A DNA stretch of 64,000 nucleotides from Calliopum simillimum. Lineage: Eukaryota; Arthropoda; Insecta; Diptera; Lauxaniidae. The stretch covers positions 5,208,001 through 5,272,000 of the forward strand of contig OX638368.1 of assembly GCA_951812925.1 (NCBI GenBank), given 5' to 3'. Position numbers and translations under genes: made by a program. Shown here piece by piece: positions 37,501-49,054 of this stretch. Positions within the stretch are counted from its first letter, which is position 1. Each line of letters starts with the position of its first letter. Under the pieces are notes generated by a model. The model was not told the origin of the DNA. It made no database searches and saw only the letters and a list, made by a program, of their open reading frames with translations.

Positions 37501-40500
37501 ACATTTTTCCTGAAAAACATTCTTAAGATATATTAAAACACAAGCTTAGCAACCAATCCAGGAGTCGTGCCACCACTGCCTCCTTGTGAACTTGTCGCAT
37601 CGCCGGTCTGTGTTTCCGTCCAGATGTCAGGATTCAAGAGAATCACGCCACCGCTGCCTCCCCGTTGTCCTCTACTAACCTGTCCTTGTTTATCTTGTTT
37701 GTTCACGAGAGCCCGCGCCACCGCTTCACTCTCGGGTCAGGTCAGGAAAATCTCCAGAAAACAAAGCCTACGGTCTTAGTCACTGTCCACTGATACGTAT
37801 GTACTGGGTTTTGTTTGAAAGTCTCAGTGTTGTCCACGGATGGTTGAAATATTTGAAGAACACGTCTTACCTCGTTGGCGGTTGGATTGCTAGAGAACGA
37901 TACTATCACCGGAACTTACATTTCACCATACCGTTTTTATTCATAAGATTTGACAGTTGGCACTCACTGTTTCGGGACCAGGGTTGCTGCTGCACGCGAT
38001 ATTCATACACTTCTCGTCCAACTGTTTATCAAGCGGTTGCACGATAGTTTGTCAAGGCCGTTGGATGCGATTGTCCTAATACTATCTACTTACTAAAAAA
38101 TCCTTAGTTTTAAATTAATTCCAGACTTTTTTAACAACACGGAGAGAATTTTGAGCTGGATACAATTCTAAACCAATCAATTTTGGGTGCGATTTTCAGC
38201 TTCGCCATAATTTTCTTGATATCAAATAATAATGTGATTGTTTATCAGAAAAGTAAATATGCACATTTAAGCTTAATTCAATTCAATTTTGGATTGTTCA
38301 TCAAAATTTATTAAACTCATTTGTGCTTTGCTCAGCCTTTTTGTACTTGTTTATAAAAAAAAAAAATAAATATTCCCATTTGTTCTTAGTAATTTCTTAT
38401 TTATCAAAATATAAATATGACCATTTTTGCTAAATGCAAGAAACGTCATTTCATTTTCAAAAATCAAAGTACCAAAATGCCTAAAGACACCTCAGTACAT
38501 CGTAACATCCCATTATGGGATGTCAGTAGTATTTACTTCTTTATAAATACCCAATTCGACTGTCGAGTAGGAATTATTTAAGCAGTAGATGACATAGTCA
38601 TATTGAGAATCATAAATACACAGAATAAACACAAATGAAAATTTATTTTTTGATAAACAATCACAAAAGAGCTTGAATTATTTCAAAAAAGGGCTTATTT
38701 TTTTTTTTTTTTTTTTTTCTTTTTGATAAACAAGTAAAAAATGGCATGCATTAAGTACATTATCAAAATTTATATATTCCGCCCTGTTTCCAATTCCACT
38801 TTCACGTGAATGTGGGTATAAAGTGGAATGCAAAACTTTTTGAAAAGTCGGCATTATGCTACGACTTTTCAATTAATTTTGCTTTTTTTAAGCTGTTTTT
38901 TCGATCAAATTGAGAAAAAAAATACACACGTATAAGCTCCAGAGTTTTTCCCTTTTTTAGCGTGTAATTCTAATTTTTATTGCAAATTTAATATTATTAA
39001 TATTGCTGAAATAAAAAACTCTAACTAAAAAAATATTTTTTCCGATGACAAGTAAAAAGTCGGCAAATTGGCATTTTCGAAGTCAGTGTTTGTGTGAATT
39101 ATTTGACATTTCATTATATCATGGTGTTAGTAAAAATAGTTCGAAAACAGGATGCCACCTGATTTTATTTCTTAAATTGCAAAATAACATCTAATTAACC
39201 CAATAAAATGCACTGAGCATGAAAAAAAACTTTCTGAAATTCCCTCAAATCAGAGGAAACCCCATAATTGGGCATCTCGCCTAATACACTATTTTGACAG
39301 ACAAAATTGCGAGCATTTATAATTTCAAGTGCATTGCAGCAGCCGTTGGGAAAGTGAAACTCAATTAAAGATAATTAATTTAATAAAAAGCATTTCGATT
39401 CATAAATCTTGTTTACTTGTGTGTATTTTTTAACTGACAGCTAAAAAGTTTGCGTTTCTACTGTGAAAAGTTAAACGTCTTGAACAGTCGTTGAATAGGC
39501 TTCACATCCACATCGAAATTAAAAAGTAATCAACAAGTCTTCGAAATCAAAAGTAATTGAAATTACACGGATTACGGAACAGGCCGGATTATGCCCAAAC
39601 TTGAGCTTGAACTGCGAACAAGTTGGTTGTATTTTAAGATGATTTTATGCTATATTGGGCCTCATCCTGAATATTACATTTAAGAACGATTTGAGCTAGA
39701 TTTGAGAAAATTTTTTTCTCTCTGTGTAGAAACTCATTACTTATTTTAAGCTTAATTAGTTCTTAATGTTATTAATACTTTAAATACAAGTAAAATGAGG
39801 CTTCCGATTTGTGTCCTCACAAAAGAAACAGCTTGTATAAGAGATATAGCGTTCTAAAAGGCCTAAAATCAGATCACTTTCTATAGAGCGGTAAGAGTTG
39901 AGTTATGCCCCTTGTGAAGATATTTGTAATTTGATTATCGAGCTAAAATCGATTGTAAAATATTTAGAAAATTTCGAAACACAGAACTCCAACTAAAACT
40001 GAAAACCGATCAAATTTACCCTATTTTTTAGTCTAAGGTCTCCTGCAAAATTTTGTTAGTGAAGATCAAATCCCTTTCTTTATGCAGCACCTCATATTTT
40101 AAGGTTGAAAACTCATTTGATTTAAGATTATAAGAAATTTTTGTGAAAGAAAGCGAATAAGTTCAGAGCTGCTCCATTCCTTTTCTCTTAAACTACTTAA
40201 TTATATGTCACTCATACGACATGTTGAACATACCAAACTGAAACTCTTAACATCATTACGCAGCTCCGATACAAAATCATGCACTAGAGTTGTAAAAGAA
40301 TTCGTTTGCTTTTTGCTAACTTTTATTAAAATATAAATTTAATACATGGCTGCTTCCAAATTGGTACCATTTGGAAGCAGCTTAAGAAAAAACAAATATT
40401 TTAAGGTACTCAACTCAAAAGCATATTTTGAGTCAAAATTATAACTGAAGGCTCAAGCTAAATTTTTTTGATTTTTCACTAGGATATCCCCTTATAAGCA

Positions 40501-41723
40501 TGTACCCAGTTGCAGCACTGTACATTTAGTACTGCCACTCAAAGACTACTAAACGACAAAGAAATTCTTTCACAATGCAGCAAAAGAAACAAGAGAAATA
40601 TATACATACATACGTACATGCCCCCTTGTGGGCGGAAATCCACAATTACTTAAAGCAATTACATTCTTGACTACAACAACAACAACAATGATAGCAAAAA
40701 GAACAAACATGCTGAGAAAGATGAAAGAGAAAGAAAATACGTAGAAAAGAAACAAGTAATACCATCTAGTGGCAATCATTAACGCTGCATGCAATATTTC
40801 TTTTTTCTTTCTGAAGATGAACTGACGGAAAACTTTCTTTGAATTGTATGTAACCTATATTTGAAAAAGTCTGATATATGTGCACTAATATTTCTACCTC
40901 CAACTCTTCCACGAATATGTTTTGGACAGCTTTTTCCAGTCGAGCAAATTTTTATTGTATCAATCATTGAGAAAGGGGGTCCAAAATTGATCTTAAGCAT
41001 ATGTAAAGTGTGGTTATGTTATAGTAAATTCATTGAAAATAAATTTTAAGTGCAAAATTTTGTGCGAAAAGTCGAAAAATTTCAAAAATTCTTTAGAATC
41101 GCTAAAGAGTACAATGGTCCAATTTTCCGAATATGTAAATACATTGAACTCCAGCAAATAATTGCTGAACCTTTAAATGATGTTTGATATATATGTTTTT
41201 TAACTGAATGTAAATTCCAATCATTTAGTAAACATCGGTAACTAATTTTTATGATTCTCTTGAAAGAACAAGCTTTTGAAAAATAAATAAAAAAGAGAAA
41301 AGTTCAAAAATAAGTTGGTGATGCTTTCAAGCACGCCATGTTTTGTTCAACACTAAATGATGTATTCTAAATGTGATTTTATTATTCAACTTAAGCCTTT
41401 TTTAACCGTTTATATTTTTTTTTTCTAGACGTGGCTCTCATGGTGAGCACTGCGTTCTGCGCACACTCTGTGAAACAGGACAAAAATCTAATGAACTTGC
41501 GCCTGGCAGCTTTGTCGGTGAATTGTTGCGCACGGTATTTACACTGCCGGAGGCTATAGAAGAACATGAAAGAACATTCCATGATGGAGGACAGTTTGAA
41601 CAACATGAAGTACTACATCACAGACAACGCCGCTATGATGAAGCTAATGCTTTTGCTGGTGATTGTGCTGAACGTTATCAACTTTGCAAGGACTCATTGT
41701 GGGCATCGGAATTTGTTATGTAG
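28537..41723 (+). CDS. DM4/12 family protein, gene B (4 exons, 564 aa)
   Basis: Exons are 28537-28876, 29615-30275, 35609-36007 and 41429-41723; intron phases 1, 2, 2 are identical to gene A. The joined frame is 1695 bases. Residues ~8-24 are hydrophobic (PLLLFLHTLLATMLL), a likely signal peptide. RKRR at 98-101 precedes YLLFPEGSSFQLVW. Exon 2 continues GIIGVVDYVNYLILG and ALAWELPSKAPSEMIED, nearly the same as gene A's IGIVDYTSYAILG and AVAWELPDKPPSELIED. Exon 3 contains HRIYPIFGKR, a basic segment and LYEKIEKYLDK. Exon 4 holds HCVLRTLCE, FVGELLRTVFTLPE and DCAERYQLC. Intron 2 (5.3 kb) carries the AATTG array and a fold-back element; intron 3 is 5.4 kb with a TIR element. Function unknown; secreted or membrane protein inferred. 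Confidence 0.88.
28877..29614. other. Gene B intron 1
   Basis: 738-bp intron with GTAAGT donor and CAAACAG acceptor. It has TG/CA-rich stretches (GTGTGTATGTGTACG; ACACACACACATACATACA near 29090) but no other feature. Confidence 0.6.
30330..30766. repeat. TGTTTATAAACA-type degenerate repeats, left of the pentamer array
   Basis: Loose repeats of TGTTTATAAACA / TGTTTACAAACG with ~20-bp spacing run up to the AATTG array. The same motif resumes on its other side (33000-33250). The two halves probably formed one AT-rich tandem region into which the pentamer array expanded. Confidence 0.6.
30767..32950. repeat. AATTG pentanucleotide array, ~2.2 kb
   Basis: About 430 copies of AATTG in tandem, almost perfect over the middle 1.7 kb. 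Variants are AACTG at about 31007 and 31061-31071, one 1-base phase shift at about 32345 (AATTGATTG), and AATTA/ATTTG variants in the last 180 bp. Heterogeneity is concentrated at the edges, with the core homogenised. It lies in gene B intron 2. Confidence 0.98.
32951..33275. repeat. TGTTTATAAACA-type repeats, right of the pentamer array
   Basis: AATGTTTATAAACAATG units resume immediately after the array and fade by 33250. Confidence 0.55.
33276..35405. mobile_element. 2.13-kb fold-back element with TA target duplication
   Basis: The left arm (33276-34231) and right arm (34459-35405) are near-identical inverted copies around a 227-bp spacer. Ends are GTGCAGGCAAATTAGGTA and TACCTAATTTGCCTGCAC, flanked by TA at 33274-33275 and 35406-35407. 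Mirror short frames at 33520-33711 (-) and 34970-35176 (+) encode the same peptide and are not genes. The right end stops ~200 bp before gene B exon 3. Confidence 0.9.
36008..38778. other. Gene B intron 3, proximal part
   Basis: No exon is supported. The stretch 37380-38070 is clearly less AT-rich. On the minus strand it has a short open frame (37721-37533) with GGSGG motifs, but no recognisable domain. It may be the fragment of an unidentified retroelement. Confidence 0.35.
38779..39587. mobile_element. CCG-ended TIR element, copy 1 (809 bp)
   Basis: The left end is CCGCCCTGTTTCCAATTCC and the inverted right end is CCGGCCTGTTCCGTAATCC. ATT flanks both sides. The body is ~95% identical by eye to 49055-50207, except for an insertion in that copy. 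It has no long open frame. It sits in gene B intron 3. Confidence 0.85.
39588..41428. other. Gene B intron 3, distal part
   Basis: AT-rich; no exon or defined repeat. A polypyrimidine tract precedes the acceptor at 41428. Confidence 0.4.
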
Positions 41724-41823
41724 CTTGGAATCAAAGGGATTGAGATAGACGAAAAATACACTGCATTTGGAAAATGTTAAATGTTTCTATGATTTATTAA
41801 ACAAATGAAGAGGATCGAAGGCA

Positions 41824-41829
41824 AATAAA
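41824..41829 (+). terminator. Putative polyadenylation signal of gene B
   Basis: AATAAA, 100 bases after the gene B stop codon. Confidence 0.5.
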
Positions 41830-41999
41830 TCAAAGTGCAAGTACCTATTACGAAAACATCTCAAAGATAATGGCGTTCTAATCCTAAAGATATACGATTT
41901 CTTTGAAAAACTGTCTTCAATATCAAGTTTTGTCTAAATTTAGAGAGATACATAAAAGGCTCAAAAGCATCTTATGGAACAATAGTAATACTTAGAATA

Positions 42000-43981
42000 A
42001 CACTGTGGAACAAAATTTGGTCACCAAAAGTTTTCTCGGATCTGACGCTGCGGGGTGAAAATATATGCCAAAATAAAAGACCATTCGGCTCAGTTTGTTC
42101 AAGTTGGCTCTAATTTTCGAGAAAAGGCCGTTTGAATTTTGCATCTTGAATTTTGTGGTTTTTCAATATATCTCGTATGTTAACTGAGTTTTATTGCATT
42201 TGGTGGTGGAATTTTGTTCGTCTCGTCCATATCTACTCTTTCATTATCAAATCAGTCCTTTTGGATGCATTTTTTGGCAAGTTAGAGCACAAAATTCCCA
42301 AAAAAGTGATTTTTTTCGCCTTTTATGACATTCGGCTCAATAGAAATCACCCGTATGGAGGATTTATGTACAGTTTTTGCCTTTTAACCTATAGCCGAGA
42401 TCCATACAAACACTTATATATAATATATGTGGCTTATGGGCAGAAATTTCTCAAGTGAGCCTAAGAAATTAAACGTAAAAAAGGCTTTAGCAAAATGATG
42501 TTTTATAACAACTATTAAAGATTTCAATATATAAAATTGAACACTACCGTGAACTCTATTAAATTAAATTACAAATAAATCAACACCTTAAGTTGAGTTC
42601 ACACATTTAAAATTAATAATTAATTTTAAATAAAGATTAATTTTAAATGTGTGAACTCAACTTAAGGTGTTGATTTATTTGTAATTTAGTAAAGATTTGT
42701 AAAAATGTTTTTTTTAAGATATTTAGCATAGGTCGGGAAATAAAATGGTGTTTTTGTTTTGTAAAAAAATGTTTAATTTATTGTTGAAAATCCCTATTTC
42801 AAATAAGTACATAAAAACAATGCAACTTCTTCGCCTCTGAGAAAACTATAAAAAATATGTAGGCACTCTCCACTTCTCAAGAAACTATATTCCAGAAAAA
42901 AAATTGGGGTAATCGATATTGGATCAAAAGTTATTAACAATATAGTGATGTCGTCGAAGTCTTTTTTCAGCATTAGAGCAAAACAAGGCATCCTACGAAA
43001 AAAGTGTATATGGCATAAAATGCTTAGAATTATCTAAGGAATACGTGTGAGTATTTTGGAACACATCAAATTTTTTTTTTTTTTGGACCTTTTGAAAAAT
43101 TATAAAATGTCTCAGAAAATTCTGCAAAAATTCACACATATTCCTTAGGTAATTCTAAGCATTTTATGCCATACGCACTTTTTTCGTAAGATGCGTTGTT
43201 TTTCTCTAATGATGAAAAAAGACTTGCACGACATCACTATATTGTTAATAACTTTTCAACCAATATCGATAACTCCAATTTTTTTTCTATGATATAGTTT
43301 TTTGACATATTTTTTTTTAATTTTCTCAGAGGCGGAGAAGTTGCTTTAGTTTTATGTACATATTTGAAATAATGATTTTCAATAATAGGTAAATTAAAAA
43401 TTTTGGTCCAAAAAAAAATGCGATTTTATTTCCCGACCTATGCTTAATATCTCTAAAAAAAACATTTTTACAAAATCTTTACTTGTTGTTACAAGCCGTT
43501 TGTTAAAGCCGTTTTTACGTTTAATTTCTTACGTGGCTCACTTCAGATATTTTTGCCCATATGAAACATACACAGCACAGTGTTTGTATGGATCTCGGCT
43601 ATAGGTTAAAAGGCATAAACTCACCACTCGGGTGATTTCTATTGAGCCTAGTATCATAAAATGCGAAAAATATCACTTTTTTGAAATTTTATGCCATTAC
43701 TTGCTTAAAATGCGTCCAAAAGCACTGATTTGGTAGTGAAAGAGTAGATATGGATGAGACGAACAAAACCTCACCACCAAATGCTATAAAACTCAGTTAA
43801 CTTAGGAGATATATTGATAAAACCACATAATTCAAGGTGCAAAATTCAAACGGCCTTTTCTCGAAAACTAGAGCCAACTTGAACAAACTGAGCCAAATGG
43901 TCTTTTATTTTTGCCTATATTTTCACCCCGCAGCGTCAGATCCAAGTAAACTTTTGGCTACCAAATTTTGTTCCACAGTGT
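42000..43981. mobile_element. 1.98-kb fold-back element (ACACTGTGGAAC ends)
   Basis: The ends ACACTGTGGAACAAAATTTG and CAAATTTTGTTCCACAGTGT are inverted copies. AATA flanks both sides (41996-41999, 43982-43985). Arms of ~0.9 kb share GCTGCGGGGTGAAAATAT, TAACTGAGTTTTAT and GCATTTGGTGGTG, and a hairpin centre lies at ~43060-43120. A separate 122-bp palindrome (42566-42687) is inserted in the left arm only. Fragments of the same family are at 2815-3000 and 22110-22316. No transposase. Confidence 0.88.
42566..42687. mobile_element. 122-bp palindromic MITE nested in the fold-back left arm
   Basis: AAATTACAAATAAATCAACA runs to the centre and back as a nearly perfect inverted copy ending TGTTGATTTATTTGTAATTT. 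It has no counterpart in the right arm, so it inserted after the fold-back element formed. Confidence 0.8.
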
Positions 43982-44000
43982 AATAGTAATATAACAATAG

Positions 44001-44130
44001 TAATAGAACAATATGCAAACTGATGATTCAACATAGTTCGACTAACTCCAGTTTTTCAAAAATTTAAAATTTAAGTGTCAAAGCACTTGGCTCAGTTATA
44101 GCTTAATATATACTTATATAGGGTTTTTTT
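44001..44130. repeat. Direct duplication, copy 1
   Basis: The segment GTAATAGAACAATATGCAAA ... CAAAGCACTTGGCTCAG ... TATATACTTATATAGGG recurs at 45143-45251 in the same orientation with small changes. Confidence 0.7.
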
Positions 44131-44617
44131 ATCTATCTGATATTGAGAAGAATAGTAATAGAACAATAGTAATATAATAATAGTGATTGTTCTGGCCGCT
44201 GGCTTGAGTTACAAACCAGAAGCCAGAGTATGTATACTTTTTTGTGGGACATGTGGCAGGAATATCAAAAGTTATCTTGCACTTGTCCTTGACTAAAGAT
44301 GTACTCAAAAGAAGTAGCTGTGTATGCATCTCCAGAAAAATACCTTGCCGATACATTGCTTGAGATAATTCGTCGTACAAACAGGAAAAACAGTTTTATG
44401 ATGGAACTCTTTATTGAGACTTAGACTTTAATTTTAATATATTGATTTTACAATTAAACTTTATTCAGTATGAGAATTTAACTTTTTATGCTGCAGCCAA
44501 TGCTGTTTCAAAGGTAGTTTATAAACGAATGAAAATAATGAAAGAAAATAAAAGAATTTGACAGTTATGAGCAGTGCGGCATTGTTTGTTAAGTGATGGA
44601 ATTGCGTTGCTAACTAA

Positions 44618-45093
44618 GGGCTAGTTAACATAGACATTCATAATCAAAATAATCATATGTTTGGTGATTATTTTAATCATGAAATGAATGACCAAATGAC
44701 GCCACTTCACGAAATCAAACAGAGTTGTGTTGTAAAATATTTCACAAAAACAGAGTTGTGTTGTAAAATGTTCCACAATTTGTTCCTTTTGGGAGTAAAA
44801 TAATACAGTTTTCGTGAAGAAATCTACGAGATGGATGAAAAAAAGGGCTACTAGCAATCTTTGAATCAGTAACAACAAAATTGGAGAGACCAAACAAAAT
44901 TAACTCACAGTTTAACACAAATTTGTCGCATGAAAAAATAATACAAAAAAGGATTAAAATAAATAGCATTAAAAAAATAGTAAAATAGTACTTGTAATTT
45001 AAAATCACATGAATGTGAACAAAATATAGTTTTAATCATGAAGCCAAAAAATTCATGATTATTTTGATTATGAATGTCTATGTAAACTAGCCC
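44618..45093. mobile_element. Harbinger-type MITE (476 bp, TAA duplication)
   Basis: The ends GGGCTAGTTAACATAGACAT and ATGTCTATGTAAACTAGCCC are inverted over ~45 bp (continuing CATAATCAAAATAATCAT). TAA flanks both sides (44615-44617, 45094-45096). Minus-strand open frames of 88-91 codons inside it are not supported as genes. Confidence 0.85.
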
Positions 45094-45142
45094 TAAGTGG
45101 AATTTATTCTTACTTTTGGGCACTATGCGTGTTTGCATAAAC

Positions 45143-45251
45143 AGTAATAGAACAAAATGCAAATGACTCCAGTTTTCCAAAAATTTTAAATTTAAGTGTC
45201 AAAGCACATGACACAGCTTAAAATAGTATATACTTATATAGGATTTTTTTA
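45143..45251. repeat. Direct duplication, copy 2
   Basis: Matches 44001-44130, 1.1 kb downstream, with a ~20-bp deletion after ATGCAAA. Confidence 0.7.
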
Positions 45252-46610
45252 CCTTTTAATTGAAAAACCTTTCCAGTTTTAATTAAGTTTTATTCACACA
45301 TTTGTTTGTGTCATTATAGTTCTTCCTTCAATTTAAGTTTCTCTTCAAATGATCAATTTAACTTTTAATTCTGTTCTTTTCATTGTTTTCTTATTTCACT
45401 TCTTTATTTGTTTGCAGACAACCGTCTTGCTATTTCGACTCTTCAACAACAACTAAACTCAACTGTCGTCCGTTCGTTTCTTCAAAAATCTTTTCGTTTG
45501 TTTTGTTCAAGTCTCGTTCGTTTTCTCAGTGCTGCCAAGTCGAACGTTTAGCTACGTTCCCACATATCGTCCATTTTGTGTCAAAAATAATGTCATACAA
45601 TTATATGTCTGGCATTTTGTTAAAAATTAATAAAATTGAGTTCTAACTTCACGTAAAGTTTATTTGATGATGTAGAATTGATGGCATTTAGTTGAGAAAA
45701 TCATATTTATCCAATAACCAATTATTATGCAAATAATGTATATGACATTACTTTTGCCATAAAGTGGACTTTGCACCTATTTTCATTAAGCCGACGATAT
45801 GCATATTAAATAAATTTCAAAAATAATAGAGATTACCATTATTAATCGACAAAATTTGCTTGGCCATTGAAAAATAAAAAGGTTATTTCAAAAGCCATTT
45901 TGATTTAATCCGGTTCTCATGTTAAGCATAGTCGAAACATCCATTCTACAAGACAAAAGTAAAAACATAATGTGTGTATGCCATAATGTTGAAGACAAAT
46001 ACTTAGAGATTTAATTAATTTTATTGTACCCAGATGCTAAGAGAATAGGGACTCAAAATACCCTTAGACGAGTGGCACAAATTTGAATCCGCTGAGTAAG
46101 TGTGTTCATTTAACCGATATCATTACGCTTTAAAGGAAAATTTCTGCGAAAATATAGTCCAAGAGATTTTATTTCTAACCAAATGGCAGCCAATTCACAT
46201 ATGTAATGGCATTACTTATACTTCACCTCGTATATTAAGAACCTGTGCAAAGATGAGAATATATGATATGCCCGATTTTATTCATAATAAGTTTTTTTTC
46301 ATCATTAAGATAGCTAGCAGTAAGGACCTGACAAAATCTTATATCACTAAGTCTTCTGGTTTCCGAGTTAAAGGACATTACATCATATGATTAGACCGAT
46401 ATTGTATGATTTTTTATTTTTTTTTTTTTTTTTTGTTTTAACGTTGCTTCGTTGTCACTTGGGAAAACCAGGACTTGAAGACTTATTTGGCCAAGTCGTA
46501 TACTTATAACGCCATCACAAATTACATTTCCATTTGGGAAATTAAAGTTCCAATGTAAAATTTTTGTATTTCTTTGTTCAATTATAGTTTATTTTTTGTC
46601 CCTACTGTAC
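45252..46610. other. Intergenic DNA, no supported gene
   Basis: A short frame at 45383-45646 follows a CAG and is rich in Ser/Phe, without domain or homologue recognised. 45735-45790 resembles the right end of the 27260-28419 element. Otherwise low-complexity AT. Confidence 0.35.
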
Positions 46611-46619
46611 ATTTCACAA

Positions 46620-46725
46620 TCTTGAAAAAGGCATGTGAAACGGTTCTGACGCTAAGACACGCATGAACGACTACACCCAAAAACACGTCTGCACTCGACC
46701 GCGGACAAAACGAAAGACGTTGTAT
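46620..46725 (-). mobile_element. Head of a short retroelement, second copy
   Basis: Read on the minus strand, CGTCTTTCGTTTTGTCCGCG, GTCGAGTGCAGACGTG, GCGTGTCTTAGCG match the first ~90 bases of the 49633-49954 element (TCTTTCGTTTTGTCCGCG, ATCGAGTACAGACGTAC, GCGTGTCTTAAAG). The rest diverges. Confidence 0.65.
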
Positions 46726-46831
46726 GATTTTTCCTAACAAATTAAAGTTTAAATTCTTCTTTTGACATCTTACAGAAATTATGTCTTGACTCCCTTCCTT
46801 AGTCTTCGTAATTGTGTTATTCTGGCATGTT

Positions 46832-47060
46832 CTGAAATCCGATTCACTTCGGAATCGGAATGAAAGCAATCTTTAAGAGCTCCGCATTTCGATAGTTAAC
46901 ACCAAATCGGATTTATGTTTCGGTAAATCGAATAGGAACCATAAGCAAATTTTATTTGTTGAAATACAAATCCGATTCCATCTTATTTGTCCCAATGCAG
47001 AGCTCTTCAAGATTGCTTTCATTCCGATTCCGAAGTGAATCGGATTTCAGAACATGCCTG
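46832..47060. mobile_element. ~230-bp MITE with ~55-bp inverted repeats
   Basis: GGCATGTTCTGAAATCCGAT on the left and ATCGGATTTCAGAACATGCC on the right are exact inverted copies. The match extends through TTCGGAATCGGAATGAAAGC to GAGCTC. The target duplication is unclear. A decayed relative with GTTAACACCAAATCG-like sequence is at ~48180. Confidence 0.85.
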
Positions 47061-47331
47061 ATTGTTGTATTTCAACTATCTACTGACCGATGTTCCAAAA
47101 AGTACTTAAACTAAATTTATTTTTCACATAAGAATTTTGTCAAATCGAATTTTTTTAATTGACAAATTTCGTTTAAACTTCACAAAATTCTTCACGCGCT
47201 CAAATTATATTTTTCGACATATTTCTTTATTCATTTAATTTTTACTTTATTTTTTGGGTTGTCAGGCCTAAATTTCAAAATTTCCGTACCATTTTACAGT
47301 CAAGTGCCACCACCACTATTAAGTCGGGAGA

Positions 47332-47703
47332 ATGACTTCATTTCCAATGATAAAACAGCTAACGCGCATCGCTACCATATCTGCAACTGAATTGCGGCCG
47401 CAACGTTTCTTTTACACGCAGAATAAGAATAACGATAAGCCAAGGCTTAAAGGATGCTGTACTGCACAAGATACTGAAAGTGGCGTTACCAGCCAGGATC
47501 CATTTAAATATAAACTCAAGACATTGCGTGACTTTGCACAGGCATCAGTTTCTATACTGCCACGTTATGATGAACTCTATCGAAAGTCAAAGGAGCAGCA
47601 GAAGGAAATGAGTTCTCAACTTAAATTCGAGTTCAAACATCACTATGACCCCATGCGGCTGTTAATACTTTTGAATGATCAATTGGAGCATAATACTTCA
47701 TAA
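47332..47703 (+). CDS. Small predicted mitochondrial protein, gene F (123 aa)
   Basis: A single-exon frame with balanced composition, unlike the AT-driven frames around it. The N-terminus (MTSFPMIKQLTRIATISATE, then RPQRFFY) is rich in Arg, Lys, Ser and Thr without acidic residues until Glu20, like a mitochondrial presequence. The soluble C-terminal half (DPFKYKLKTLRDFAQASVS, LPRYDELYRKSKEQQKEMSS, HHYDPMRLLILLNDQLEH) is charged and probably helical. No membrane segment is visible. I do not recognise the family. An AATAAA 88 bases after the stop supports a real 3' end. It could be an intronless retained gene or the last exon of a longer one; the ATG at 47332 is the first in frame. Confidence 0.6.
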   Translation: MTSFPMIKQLTRIATISATELRPQRFFYTQNKNNDKPRLKGCCTAQDTESGVTSQDPFKYKLKTLRDFAQASVSILPRYDELYRKSKEQQKEMSSQLKFEFKHHYDPMRLLILLNDQLEHNTS

Positions 47704-47791
47704 ATTAAATGTTGCTTAGGGCAATTTTTTTAATTAAGTAGATTTTCGATTTGTAATTAATTAAAAAAGTGCTTTCTTATACTTTTCAATT

Positions 47792-47797
47792 AATAAA
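47792..47797 (+). terminator. Putative polyadenylation signal of gene F
   Basis: AATAAA, 88 bases downstream of the gene F stop codon. Confidence 0.45.
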
Positions 47798-49054
47798 ATT
47801 ATAAAATGACGTCATGTCTTTAAATGTTGATTTTTTTTGTATATTCAGTTGGTAAGATTTCAGCTGAAAATTCAATTTTATATTTTTCTTGCAGCTTTTT
47901 TTTTTCACTTGGTAAATTAAAACTTAACTGAATATTGAAAAAAGTCAGCTTTTAAAGCGGTCGTCAAATCATCCAACAGTTAGTTTTTTTACTGTTTTGG
48001 CTTTTTCGACATCTCAATTTATTTAAAATCTTGTAGATGTACCAAATTATTCGTACCCATCATGAAACCTTTGATCGGTGTAATTTTTCACACTTGTCCG
48101 AGGTTTTCAGTGGCTTCTATGTACGATGGAGTGGTTGTAGGACTTGCATAAATAGAGGCTTCGATTTCGATTGGAATCAGAAATTACATAATTAACACCA
48201 AATCGAAACTTCGTTCCAGCAAATCGGTCTTAAAATGACAGCAACTATCCGATTTTATCCTTCTTTTTGAAATGCAAGTATCTAAATATTGATTTAATTC
48301 CAAATCCTGGAGACCGATCCCTCGGTCACAATCTGATGTTATTATTTTAGTCGATGTTTTTATTCATAGCTTACCGAATCATTGTTTCCAGAAGTAACAT
48401 CTCCTAAATCTTTATTAATATTGTTGGAGTCGTTTTCGAGTAATATTGAATCAAAATTTTCAATGGTTAGAAAGTGATCGCGGCACTTTTTCCATCACAC
48501 CCACTTTTTGTTTGTTACAATGAATTGTTAAGCAGTACCCGCCTATCAAATTTCATTCAAATGCCTTGTATGGTTTGCGAGCTTTGACCAAATTAAATTT
48601 CAAATTTAGGGCGATGCCACGCCACCTCATGCATATCTACAGAGTCAATACCTTATTCATTCTTCATTCGATGCTAGTATCTATCACTCTCCCAAGTTAC
48701 ATTAAAATCGCTGCAATCGGTTTCGGGAAAATATTTGGCACAGATATACTTATCTACTATCTACTTATATATAAAAATGAGATTTTGTTTGTTTGTATGT
48801 TTTTTATTTATGGACTCGGAAACTAACAGACCGATTTGAATGAAAATTTCACAATACCTTAGTATTATAAAAAGCTAGGTCATAGGCTAAAAAAGTGGGC
48901 GGTGCCACACCCCTCTTAACATTAATTTGTAATAGCTCTGAATTTACTTGATGCAGATAACTGAAATTTGGTACATCTGTAAAGTGCATTAGGATAAATA
49001 ACTCTCAGTGAAAAAATGGGCAGTGCCACGCCTCCAAAGAAATTAATTCATTAT

